Below are positions 47,520-55,348 of a DNA stretch of 61,144 nucleotides, piece after piece. This DNA is from JBKHDT01 sp049974825 (GTDB taxonomy: Bacteria; Pseudomonadota; Gammaproteobacteria; Halothiobacillales; Halothiobacillaceae). Position 1 is the first letter of the stretch, and each line of letters begins with the position of its first letter. Under the pieces are notes generated by a model. That model saw only the letters and a list, made by a program, of their open reading frames with translations. It did no database searches and was not told where the DNA came from. Made by a program: the position numbers and the translations under genes. The stretch is taken from assembly GCA_049974825.1 (NCBI GenBank), contig JBNGDJ010000003.1, positions 1 to 61,144 of the forward strand. Reading direction: 5' to 3'.

Positions 47520-47695
47520 AGCCTCACGCGCAAGGCCGCGATGCCCTGCCGCACAATGGCGCAGGCCATTGAATCGCGGAGCATGGCCCGGGCGTGAACG
47601 CGGGCTCCGCCAGCTGACGCGTTCAGCTGGCGCAAGCCCACCGGGCCATGCGTTTGTGCATAAGCCCAAGGATGGCCTTGTGCCGAGTTTCGCTA
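47520..47695 (-). repeat. Dispersed hairpin repeat, copy d (long form)
   Basis: On the minus strand it starts TAGCGAAACTCGGCAC, where TAG (47695-47693) is the stop codon of the epimerase gene. It has degenerate hairpin I, the extra module with GCCAGCTG.ACGCG..CAGCTGGCGGAGCCCGCGTT, then GCCCGGGCCATGC, CAATGG..CCATTG and the GCGGCAGGGCATCG variant. The distal hairpin V is lost. Confidence 0.85.
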
Positions 47696-48700
47696 CACCG
47701 CGTAGTAGTCCCGATACCATTTTACGAAGCGCGTAACCCCCTCCTCCACCGGCGTGGCCGGCTGGTAGCCAACGTCGCGCTTGAGATCCTCAACATCCGC
47801 GAAGGTATCCGGCACATCGCCCGGCTGCATTGGCAGAAGGTTCTTGATCGCCTTGCAGCCGAGCGCCGATTCGATCACCTCGATATAGCGAAGCAGCGCC
47901 ACCGGCTGGCTGTTGCCAATATTGTAGACCCGCCAGGGCGCTTGACTGGTCCCCGGGTCCGGGCTTTTCCCCGACCAGGACGGGTCGCCTGACGGCGGGC
48001 GCTCCAGCGTCCTGAGGATCCCCTCGACAATATCGTCGATATAGGTGAAGTCGCGCCGATGATTGCCGTGATTGAACACATCAATCGGCTCGCCGGCCAG
48101 AATCGCCCGGGTGAACTTGAACAACGCCATGTCCGGACGACCCCAGGGGCCGTAGACCGTGAAAAAGCGCAGTCCCGTGGTCGGCAACCCGTACAGATGA
48201 GCATAGGTGTGCGCCATCAACTCGTTCGCCTTCTTGGTCGCCGCATAGAGGCTCAGGGGATGGTCGACATTGTCGTGCACGGAAAACGGCAGGGTCTCGT
48301 TGGCCCCATACACCGAACTGGACGAGGCATAGACCAGATGGGCTACCCCGGCGTGACGGCAGCCTTCAAGCACGTTTACAAATCCGACGAGGTTCGCGTC
48401 CACGTAGGCATGCGGGTTTTCCAGTGAATAGCGCACGCCGGCCTGAGCGGCCAGATGGACCACCCGCCCGATGCTTTCCTGTTCGAAAAGAGCCGAAATA
48501 CCGGAGCGATCGGCCACGTCGAGCCGCACAAATTCGAAGCCGGGCCGGTCGGTCAGCCGTGCGAGGCGCGCCTCCTTCAGCCGAACGTCGTAATAGTCGT
48601 TGAGATTGTCGATCCCCAGCACCTCAACGCCCTGATCGAGCAGACGCTGGCAAACGTGGGATCCGATGAAACCGGCAGCACCGGTAACCAGGGTTTTCAT
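47693..48700 (-). CDS. UDP-glucuronate 4-epimerase-like NAD-dependent epimerase
   Basis: The 335-residue product is an extended short-chain dehydrogenase. The NAD motif is VTGAAGFIGSHVCQRL. LGIDNLNDYYDVRLKEARL is the signature of the UDP-glucuronate epimerase group. The catalytic Tyr/Lys pair is in LYAATKKANELMAH, and TGLRFFTVYGPWGRPDMA is present. It would provide galacturonate-type sugars for lipopolysaccharide or capsule. ATG 48700 follows a ribosome-binding AAAGAC site; the frame continues to 49201 only through repeat sequence. Its TAG stop coincides with the end of copy d. Sugar specificity is not proven. Confidence 0.9.
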   Translation of the reverse strand: MKTLVTGAAGFIGSHVCQRLLDQGVEVLGIDNLNDYYDVRLKEARLARLTDRPGFEFVRLDVADRSGISALFEQESIGRVVHLAAQAGVRYSLENPHAYVDANLVGFVNVLEGCRHAGVAHLVYASSSSVYGANETLPFSVHDNVDHPLSLYAATKKANELMAHTYAHLYGLPTTGLRFFTVYGPWGRPDMALFKFTRAILAGEPIDVFNHGNHRRDFTYIDDIVEGILRTLERPPSGDPSWSGKSPDPGTSQAPWRVYNIGNSQPVALLRYIEVIESALGCKAIKNLLPMQPGDVPDTFADVEDLKRDVGYQPATPVEEGVTRFVKWYRDYYAV

Positions 48701-48934
48701 CAAGTCTTTCCGTTTCTGACTGATCGTTTCTTGCGCTGTCGCGGCGCGATCGCAATGCCGAAGTCGGTCTTCGGGAACCCGGCGGTTTGGCGGGTATTCG
48801 CCCGCCACAAGCGGACTCAGCGCGGAAGTGTACAGGAAACATACGCCTGCCGCGGTCGGTTCGTTGCGGCCGGCCGATTTTTGGGCGACGATTCCATGCC
48901 GACCCCGAATCGGCGCTTTCGTGCGAAAATCATC

Positions 48935-49020
48935 AGGGAAGGTCTGCACGAACGCAGACCTTTCCGTGCCGGTCTCGGATGCCCCAATCGGGAATCTGAA
49001 GCATTCGTGCAGAGATTCCC
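48935..49020. repeat. Dispersed hairpin repeat, copy e1 (two 3' ends head to head)
   Basis: The left part, CAGGGAAGGTCTGCACGA to GTGCCGGTCTCGGATGCC, is the 3' end of the family in minus orientation. The right part, CCCCAATCGGGAATCTG to AGAGATTCCC, is the 3' end in plus orientation. The two are fused. It directly abuts copy e2. Confidence 0.75.
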
Positions 49021-49178
49021 TAAGGAAACTCTGCACAAATCCATCCATGGATTTGTGCAGACACGCATGGCCCGGTACACGCCCGGGCCATGCTCCGCAA
49101 TTCAATGGCTTACGCCATTGAGCGTTGGGGCGTCCATGCCCCAATCGGGAATCTCTGCATTCGTGCAGAGATTCCCTA
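49021..49178 (+). repeat. Dispersed hairpin repeat, copy e2 (complete, best preserved)
   Basis: A 158-bp unit with five hairpins. I: CTGCACAAATCCAT/ATGGATTTGTGCAG (14 bp, loop CC). II: GCATGGCCCGG/CCGGGCCATGC (11 bp). III: CAATGGC/GCCATTG (7 bp). IV: TTGGGGC/GCCCCAA (7 bp). V: GGGAATCTCTGCA/TGCAGAGATTCCC (13 bp, TTCG loop). The ends TAAGGAAACTCTGCAC and GTGCAGAGATTCCCTA are imperfect inverted repeats. It ends 28 bp before the diguanylate cyclase start. Confidence 0.93.
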
Positions 49179-49206
49179 AAGGATTCGCCAAACAAGAACA
49201 ATCCGA

Positions 49207-51165
49207 ATGTCAGAAGATTGCCGCAAGCTTGCCATGGATCAATCCCCTCTCGGCAGACTCGTCTCCGGCCAAGCCGGCCAGCTGGACCCGCGCGCGTACC
49301 GTCAGCTTTTCGAGCAGGCGCCTCTGGCGATCATCGTGCATGACCCGGACACGGGCAAGCCGATCGATGCCAACCAAAATGCCCTGAGGCACTACGGCGT
49401 CGATTCGCTTGAAGCTCTGGCGCAGCTTGATCTCTGGGCCGATCCGCCCTACGACGAGAGCACAGCCCTGCGGCATATCGAACGGGCCCGAAAAGAAGGA
49501 CCGCAACACCTGATCTGGAAAACCGTCAGGCACGATGGGCTGGAGATGTGGGAAGACGTGTACCTGACCGTCATGTCGCTGAACGGCCGCCCTGCCGCCG
49601 TTGCCATCTATGCGGATGTCAGCGCCCTGCGGCGGCTGGAGTCACGGGAAAAACGCCAGAACCGGATCCTCGAATCCATGGTCAAAGGCGCGGCCCTTGA
49701 GGACGTGCTGGCCCAGATCGTCCTGTCGGTCGAAGCTGAAGACCCGGGCAGCCGCTGCTCCATCCTGCTTCTGGACGAAACCGGCCAGAGGCTGACACTT
49801 GGTGCCGCACCCAACCTGCCCGAGTTCTACAACCAGGCGGTCGAGGGCCTTGCCATCGGCCCGGCTGCAGGGTCGTGCGGCACGGCGGCCCACCGGCGCA
49901 GCCGAGTGGTCGTGGAGGACATTGCCAGCCACCCCTACTGGGAAGGGTTCCGCGAAATCGCCCGGCAGGCGGGGCTGGGCGCCTGCTGGTCGGAACCGGT
50001 GCTGGCCCGCAACGGGGAAGTACTGGCCACTTTCGCGATCTATCACGGTGAAGCACGCCGGCCCGACGCAGAAGACATCGAACGGATCCAGAGCGCCGCG
50101 GACCTGGCCAGCCTGGCCATCGAACGCGACCGCAACGAGCGGGCGCTGCGCCAACGCAACGCCCTCGAGGAGCTGGTCCGGGAAATCTCCATGCACTTTC
50201 TGGCCCTGCCCACAAACCGGCTTGATCATGGCATCGATGAGGCGCTCGGCCGGATTGGCCGCTTCAGCAACGCCGACCGCTGCTACCTGTTTTTGATCGA
50301 CGAAGGCGGCCAGCGGATGCACAACAGCCATGAATGGTGCGCCCGCGGCGTCGCCTCCCAGAAGGCGCAGCTTCAGGATCTCGCCACCGCGGACTTCCCC
50401 TGGTGGATGGAGCATGTGCGCCGGACCGAAGCCCTGTCGCCGGACCCCGAAACCATGACCCGCATGACCGAGGCCGAGCGGGCCATGTTCGATCAGGGCG
50501 AGATCCGCTCGCTGCTGGCGGTTCCCATGTTCCACGGCTCCTTGCTCAAGGGCTTTCTGGGGCTGGATTCGGTCCGGTCAACACGCCACTGGTCCGAGCA
50601 GGACCGGCGCCTGTATCAAATCGTTGCCGGGATTTTCAGCGAGGCTCTGGCCAGGCACCGGCTGGAGCTTCGGCTGCAGCATGAAGCCAGTCACGACGAA
50701 CTGACCGGGCTGTGCAACCGGCACCGCATGACCCAGCTTCTGGCCGTGGAGGTCGAACGCGCGAGACGATACGCGACGCCTTTCTCAGTGCTGATCTTCG
50801 ACATCGACCACTTCAAGCAGGTCAATGACCGCTTTGGCCACGACGTGGGGGATCTGGTGCTGATCGAACTGGCTCACAGGGTGGGTTCAACGCTTCGCGC
50901 CAGCGACGCCCTCGCACGCTGGGGCGGTGAGGAGTTCCTGGTGCTGTTGCCTGAAACCCCGCTGGCCCAGGGGCGCGAACTGGCCGAACTGCTGCGCCGC
51001 CGCGTGGCAGAACACGACTTTTCCTCCATCGGGAAGCTCTCGATCAGCATTGGCCTGACCTGCTTTCGAGTCAGCGACGACAGCAACCAGATATTCAAGC
51101 GTGCTGATCAGGCGCTGTACGAAGCCAAGGGCCGAGGCCGAGACCAGATCGTGGTTGTCGATTGA
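49207..51165 (+). CDS. PAS-GAF-GAF diguanylate cyclase, soluble
   Basis: The 652-residue product has no membrane segment. In order: a PAS domain (~30-140, YRQLFEQAPLAIIVHDPDTG, then EDVYLTVMSLNGRPAAVAIYAD), a GAF domain (~160-310, with SCGTAAHRRSRVVVEDIASHPYW), a second GAF (~330-480) and a GGDEF domain (~490-652) with WGGEEFLVLLP. RASD lies five residues before GGEEF and is an I-site. It is predicted to make c-di-GMP in response to small-molecule or redox input. ATG 49207 is used; a later ATG at 49234 is possible. Confidence 0.93.
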   Translation: MSEDCRKLAMDQSPLGRLVSGQAGQLDPRAYRQLFEQAPLAIIVHDPDTGKPIDANQNALRHYGVDSLEALAQLDLWADPPYDESTALRHIERARKEGPQHLIWKTVRHDGLEMWEDVYLTVMSLNGRPAAVAIYADVSALRRLESREKRQNRILESMVKGAALEDVLAQIVLSVEAEDPGSRCSILLLDETGQRLTLGAAPNLPEFYNQAVEGLAIGPAAGSCGTAAHRRSRVVVEDIASHPYWEGFREIARQAGLGACWSEPVLARNGEVLATFAIYHGEARRPDAEDIERIQSAADLASLAIERDRNERALRQRNALEELVREISMHFLALPTNRLDHGIDEALGRIGRFSNADRCYLFLIDEGGQRMHNSHEWCARGVASQKAQLQDLATADFPWWMEHVRRTEALSPDPETMTRMTEAERAMFDQGEIRSLLAVPMFHGSLLKGFLGLDSVRSTRHWSEQDRRLYQIVAGIFSEALARHRLELRLQHEASHDELTGLCNRHRMTQLLAVEVERARRYATPFSVLIFDIDHFKQVNDRFGHDVGDLVLIELAHRVGSTLRASDALARWGGEEFLVLLPETPLAQGRELAELLRRRVAEHDFSSIGKLSISIGLTCFRVSDDSNQIFKRADQALYEAKGRGRDQIVVVD

Positions 51166-51230
51166 AATCGCAGCGCTTGGGCCAGTCGGACAAAGACCGG
51201 CCCACCCCTGCCATAAACCTCCAGTATCAT

Positions 51231-51437
51231 CAGGGAATCTCTGCACGAATGCTTCAGATTCCCGTGCCGGTCTCGGATGCCCTGCCGCACAATGGCGCAA
51301 GCCATTGAATTGCGGAATCCGGGCCGAGCATGTATCGCCCCGGCCCGGACGTTGCTGAACGCGGGCAAAGCCTGCTCACGCGTTTAGCTGGCGTTAGCTC
51401 ACAAATCCATGGATCGACTTGTACAGAGTATCCTCAG
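51231..51437 (-). repeat. Dispersed hairpin repeat, copy f (long form)
   Basis: On the minus strand: CTGAGGATACTCTGTAC, then a degenerate hairpin I, the extra module (GCTAACGCCAGCTAAACGCG to GCCCGCGTTCAGCAACG), the CCGGGCC hairpin, and CAATGGCTTGCGCCATTG. The CGGCAGGGCATCCGAGACCG variant and hairpin V follow, with an AA-GC insertion (GAATCTGAAGCATTCG). It lies 24 bp downstream of the co-oriented membrane-protein gene. Confidence 0.88.
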
Positions 51438-51461
51438 ACAATCCCTGAAGTCGTCCGGCAT

Positions 51462-51926
51462 CTACCTGGGCAGCATCAGCAGGGTCAGCGAAAAAAGCAC
51501 GGCAGTCAGGGCACTGCCCATCAGAGGCAGCAGCATCAGAGCCGCCAAAGGCTCGCGCGGGGCAAATACCCAGGCCAGTCGCAGCAGCAGGGCAAGCCAC
51601 GCCAGGGCCAGCAGCATGGCCCAGACCGCCCAGGCGCCGTTGATCAAGGCCAGCACCACGATCGGCAGAATCAACCCGGCCCACAACTGCGCCTTGAGCT
51701 TCGCGTCGTGGGGCGTGGTAATCGATATGGCATAGGCGTAGGCCGCCCAGATCAGCAGAAAGCCAAAGCCCATCGCACCGGCCAGGGACATCCGGCTTGC
51801 CGGCTGCAGGGTGTCCACCCCGACCGAAGACAGGTCCAGCCCAATCCAGATCAGCGCCAGCGCCACGGCAATGCTGACCGGCATCCAGAACAGCAGGCTT
51901 TCCCGATTGACACGCGGCTCTTGCAT
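51462..51926 (-). CDS. Small multi-pass membrane protein of unknown function
   Basis: The 154-residue product has four to five hydrophobic helices separated by short loops (for example FWMPVSIAVALALIWIGL, MGFGFLLIWAAYAYAISI, LLALAWLALLLRLAWVF). ATG 51926 has GGAGG 7 nt upstream and gives a protein starting MQEPRVNRESLLF. The frame upstream to 52262 is not coding. I do not recognise a family. It is divergent from nrdA. Confidence 0.72.
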   Translation of the reverse strand: MQEPRVNRESLLFWMPVSIAVALALIWIGLDLSSVGVDTLQPASRMSLAGAMGFGFLLIWAAYAYAISITTPHDAKLKAQLWAGLILPIVVLALINGAWAVWAMLLALAWLALLLRLAWVFAPREPLAALMLLPLMGSALTAVLFSLTLLMLPR

Positions 51927-52056
51927 GGCCGTGCCTCCCTCTTGCTTCGAAATGAGTACGCTGCAGGCTTCGCCTGCCCTGTCTTGAACAGCCCCGTCCC
52001 GGCAAGTTCCGCCACGGATATTCCGGCCACCACAACCGGTTGGGGCGCGGTGCCCA

Positions 52057-52168
52057 TTATCCACAGGAAAGGCCCGGATGAACCGGTCCGATCGTGGATA
52101 GGCCGTCAACCCATCCCAGCTCATTGAAAGCACGAAGCTTTCAGTCAACCTGCCAATTCTTTTCCACA
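52057..52168 (+). promoter_or_regulatory. DnaA-box-like sites upstream of nrdA
   Basis: TTATCCACA at 52057-52065 is a perfect consensus DnaA box, and TTTTCCACA at 52160-52168 differs by one base, in the same orientation. DnaA boxes are known upstream of E. coli nrdAB, where DnaA links dNTP supply to replication. Confidence 0.5.
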
Positions 52169-52221
52169 GCTTGCCCACGTCAGTTTGCCCGGTCATCCCC
52201 AGGATCGCGCACAAGTACTGA

Positions 52222-52269
52222 GCACTACATATAGTGCATAGAAATATCTTCGGACACTTCACCTAGTGT
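52222..52269 (+). promoter_or_regulatory. Tandem NrdR boxes
   Basis: Two 16-bp sites, GCACTACATATAGTGC (52222-52237) and ACACTTCACCTAGTGT (52254-52269), match the NrdR-box consensus ACACWATATATWGTGT in position and symmetry. They are 32 bp apart start to start, about three helical turns, the spacing known for NrdR operators. A TATAGT -10-like box lies inside the first site, so NrdR binding would block transcription. Confidence 0.8.
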
Positions 52270-52404
52270 TTTGACCTTGACATCGCCGCGCCCCGGAGGA
52301 ACAATGCGGGGACATTCCATACCGGGCCCTCGGCCCGTTTTTTCGCGCCCACTCCGCCGCGCCGCGCGGCCCGAAGCCCATCGAACACCCGGAGATCGAA
52401 GCCC

Positions 52405-55275
52405 ATGAGCAGGACCGAGACAGAACAGCACGTCACGCCGAGCGCCGCCTTCCCGAGCTCGGAGTCCCGCGCCAGTGCCCCCGCGGCGACCGAGCCGGGC
52501 CAGTTGCGGGTCATCCGCAGAAACGGCAAGGTCACCGGCTTCGATGCCAGCAAGATCAAGGTGGCCGTGACCAAGGCGTTCCTGGCGGTGGAAGGCAGCG
52601 GCGCGGCCGCTTCCGCCCGCATCCATGACACAGTCGACCAGCTGACGCGGGGCGTAACCGCGGCCCTCACCCGTCGGCTGCCGGGCGGCGGAACGGTTCA
52701 TATTGAAGATATCCAGGACCAGGTCGAGCTGGCCCTGATGCGCGAAGGACATCACAAGATCGCGCGCGCCTACGTCCTCTATCGCGAACAACAGGCGGCC
52801 AGACGGGCCGCGGAACAGCCGGCCGAAACCGCCGATGCGCGCAGCGAGTTGCACATCACCCGTCCGGATGGTCACCGGGAAAAGTTGGACGCCGGTCGCC
52901 TGCAGGCGCTGGTCGAGGAAGCGTGCGCCGGGCTGTCGGATGTCGAGCCCGAGCCGATCATCCGTGAAACGCTGCGCAACCTGTTTGACGGGGTCCCCGA
53001 GAAGGAAGTCAATGTCGCGCTGGTGATGAGCGCCCGGACCCTGATCGAGAAGGACCCGAACTACTCTCAGGTGGCTGCCCGCCTGCTGCTCGATTCCATG
53101 CGCACCGAGGCCATGCGATTCCTCGACCTGCCGACGGTGGAACTGACTCAGGCCGAGATGGGCAACCAGTACGCCGACTATTTCCGGGCCTATATCCGGC
53201 GCGGCATCGAGCTGGAACTGCTGGCGCCCGAACTCAAGAACTACGATCTCGACCGTCTGGGCGCGGCGCTTCAGGGCGAACGGGATCTGCAGTTCACCTA
53301 CCTTGGGCTGCAGACGCTTTACGACCGCTACTTCATTCACAGCGACGGCACACGGTTCGAGCTGCCGCAGGCATTTTTCATGCGCGTGGCCATGGGGCTG
53401 GCCATCAACGAGATCGACCGCGAGGAGCGGGCAATCGAGTTCTACCGGTTGCTGTCAAGCTTCGACTTCATGAGCTCCACGCCGACGCTGTTCAACTCCG
53501 GCACGCCGCGCCCGCAGCTTTCGTCCTGCTACCTCACCACGGTGCCGGACGACCTGGACGGCATCTATGGCTCGATCAAGGACAATGCGCTGCTCTCCAA
53601 GTTTGCCGGCGGCCTGGGCAACGACTGGACCCGCGTGCGCGCCATGGGCTCACACATCAAGGGCACCAACGGCAAGTCTCAAGGGGTGGTGCCCTTCCTG
53701 AAGGTGGCCAACGACACCGCCGTGGCGGTAAATCAGGGCGGCAAGCGCAAGGGAGCGGTCTGCGCCTATCTGGAAACCTGGCACCTGGACATTGAGGAAT
53801 TCCTGGACCTGCGCAAGAACACCGGGGATGACCGGCGGCGCACCCACGACATGAACACCGCCAACTGGGTCCCCGATTTGTTCATGAAGCGAGTGGCGGA
53901 AGAAGGTGACTGGACACTGTTCTCGCCGGCCGACGTGCCGGATCTGCACGACCTGGTCGGTGCCGACTTCGAGAAGGCCTACCTGGCCTACGAGGAAAAG
54001 GTCGACCGGGGCGAGATCAGCAACTACAAGCGCATCCCGGCCGTCCAGTTGTGGCGCAAGATGCTTTCCATGCTGTTCGAGACCGGGCATCCCTGGATGA
54101 CCTTCAAGGACCCCTGCAACCTGCGCTACACCAACCAGCATGTAGGCGTGGTGCATTCATCAAACCTATGCACCGAAATCACGCTGCACACCAATGACAA
54201 CGAGATCGCCGTCTGCAATCTGGGCTCGGTCAACCTGGCGCAGCACGTCACTGAAAATGGCCTGGACATGGAGAAGATCCAGCGTACGGTACGCACCGCC
54301 ATGCGCATGCTCGACAACGTGATCGACTACAACTATTACTCGGTGCCGCAGGCCCGCAATTCCAACTTGCGCCACCGCCCGGTCGGCCTGGGGATCATGG
54401 GGTTCCAGGACGCGCTCTACAAGCAGCGGATCGCCTACACCTCCGAGGCGGCCGTGGAGTTCGCGGATGCCTCCATGGAAGCGATCAGCTACCACGCGAT
54501 CGACGCTTCGGCCGACCTGGCGCTAGAGCGCGGGCGCTACCAGTCCTACGAGGGATCTCTGTGGAGCCGTGGCATCCTGCCGATCGACTCCATCGACCTG
54601 CTGGCCGAAAACCGCGGCGAGTATCTGACCATGGATCGCAGCCAGCGGCTGGACTGGGACGGCCTGCGCGACAAGGTTCGGACCCAGGGCATGCGCAACT
54701 CCAACACCATGGCCATTGCTCCGACCGCGACCATCTCGAACATCTGCGGCGTGTCCCAGTCGATCGAGCCGACCTACCAGAACCTGTTCGTCAAGTCGAA
54801 CCTCTCCGGCGAGTTCACCGTGGTCAACCCCTACTTGGTGCGTGACCTGAAAGCGCGGGATCTCTGGGACGAGGTCATGGTCAATGACCTCAAGTACTTC
54901 GACGGTTCGGTGCTGCCGATCGACCGGGTTCCGGACGATCTCAAGGCCCTGTACGCCACGGCCTTCGAGGTCGATCCGCGCTGGCTGATCGAAGCCGGGT
55001 CGCGCCGCCAGAAATGGCTGGACCAGGCCCAGTCGCTCAACCTGTACATGGCCGAGCCCTCCGGGCCGAAGCTCGACAACCTCTACAAGCTGGCCTGGAG
55101 CCGCGGCCTGAAGACGACCTACTACCTGCGTGCCTCGGCCAAGACACACATCGAGAAGACCACACTGACTCGCCTGGACGGCAAGTTGCGCGGCGTATCC
55201 GCCGACGCGCCTGCAAAGGAAGCCGAACCCAAGGCCTGCTCCGTGCTCGACCCCGACTGCGAAGCCTGCCAGTAA
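52405..55275 (+). CDS. nrdA: Class Ia ribonucleotide reductase alpha subunit
   Basis: NrdA reduces ribonucleoside diphosphates to deoxy forms. The 956-residue product is longer than E. coli NrdA (~760). The excess is two tandem N-terminal ATP-cone domains: RVIRRNGKVTGFDASKIKVAV at ~32-130, and ITRPDGHREKLDAGRLQALVEEA at ~150-245. The catalytic core has the conserved SSCYLT, NLCTEI (with catalytic Cys) and MAIAPTATISNICGVSQSIEP. The C-terminus carries a Cys pair in SVLDPDCEACQ. The double cone is typical of Pseudomonas/Legionella-type NrdA. nrdB follows 73 bp downstream. Confidence 0.96.
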   Translation: MSRTETEQHVTPSAAFPSSESRASAPAATEPGQLRVIRRNGKVTGFDASKIKVAVTKAFLAVEGSGAAASARIHDTVDQLTRGVTAALTRRLPGGGTVHIEDIQDQVELALMREGHHKIARAYVLYREQQAARRAAEQPAETADARSELHITRPDGHREKLDAGRLQALVEEACAGLSDVEPEPIIRETLRNLFDGVPEKEVNVALVMSARTLIEKDPNYSQVAARLLLDSMRTEAMRFLDLPTVELTQAEMGNQYADYFRAYIRRGIELELLAPELKNYDLDRLGAALQGERDLQFTYLGLQTLYDRYFIHSDGTRFELPQAFFMRVAMGLAINEIDREERAIEFYRLLSSFDFMSSTPTLFNSGTPRPQLSSCYLTTVPDDLDGIYGSIKDNALLSKFAGGLGNDWTRVRAMGSHIKGTNGKSQGVVPFLKVANDTAVAVNQGGKRKGAVCAYLETWHLDIEEFLDLRKNTGDDRRRTHDMNTANWVPDLFMKRVAEEGDWTLFSPADVPDLHDLVGADFEKAYLAYEEKVDRGEISNYKRIPAVQLWRKMLSMLFETGHPWMTFKDPCNLRYTNQHVGVVHSSNLCTEITLHTNDNEIAVCNLGSVNLAQHVTENGLDMEKIQRTVRTAMRMLDNVIDYNYYSVPQARNSNLRHRPVGLGIMGFQDALYKQRIAYTSEAAVEFADASMEAISYHAIDASADLALERGRYQSYEGSLWSRGILPIDSIDLLAENRGEYLTMDRSQRLDWDGLRDKVRTQGMRNSNTMAIAPTATISNICGVSQSIEPTYQNLFVKSNLSGEFTVVNPYLVRDLKARDLWDEVMVNDLKYFDGSVLPIDRVPDDLKALYATAFEVDPRWLIEAGSRRQKWLDQAQSLNLYMAEPSGPKLDNLYKLAWSRGLKTTYYLRASAKTHIEKTTLTRLDGKLRGVSADAPAKEAEPKACSVLDPDCEACQ

Positions 55276-55348
55276 CCCTTCACCCGAAACCCCGCGATGC
55301 GGCCGATGCCCGGCCGTCTCGCATCGACACCACGAGGAGTCACAAACC

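Larger units (their letters stand above)
51927..52404. other. Regulatory region upstream of nrdAB
   Basis: The 478 bp contain no gene but have two NrdR boxes (52222-52269) and two DnaA-box-like sites (52057-52065 and 52160-52168). A palindromic GAAAGC..GCTTTC element (near 52127-52143, TTGAAAGCACGAAGCTTTCAG) is also visible. A promoter TATAGT overlaps the first NrdR box, but I see no good -35. Confidence 0.6.

Noticed and set aside
48817..49080. Short frames inside the repeats giving similar peptides (CTNPWMDLCRVSLG, MDGFVQSFL)
   Set aside because: These peptides recur in every copy because the DNA is repeated. They have no ribosome-binding sites and are not conserved beyond the repeat.
49150..49178. 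Last hairpin of the repeat as a rho-independent terminator
   Set aside because: The stem is strong, but it is followed by CCCTAA rather than a T-run.
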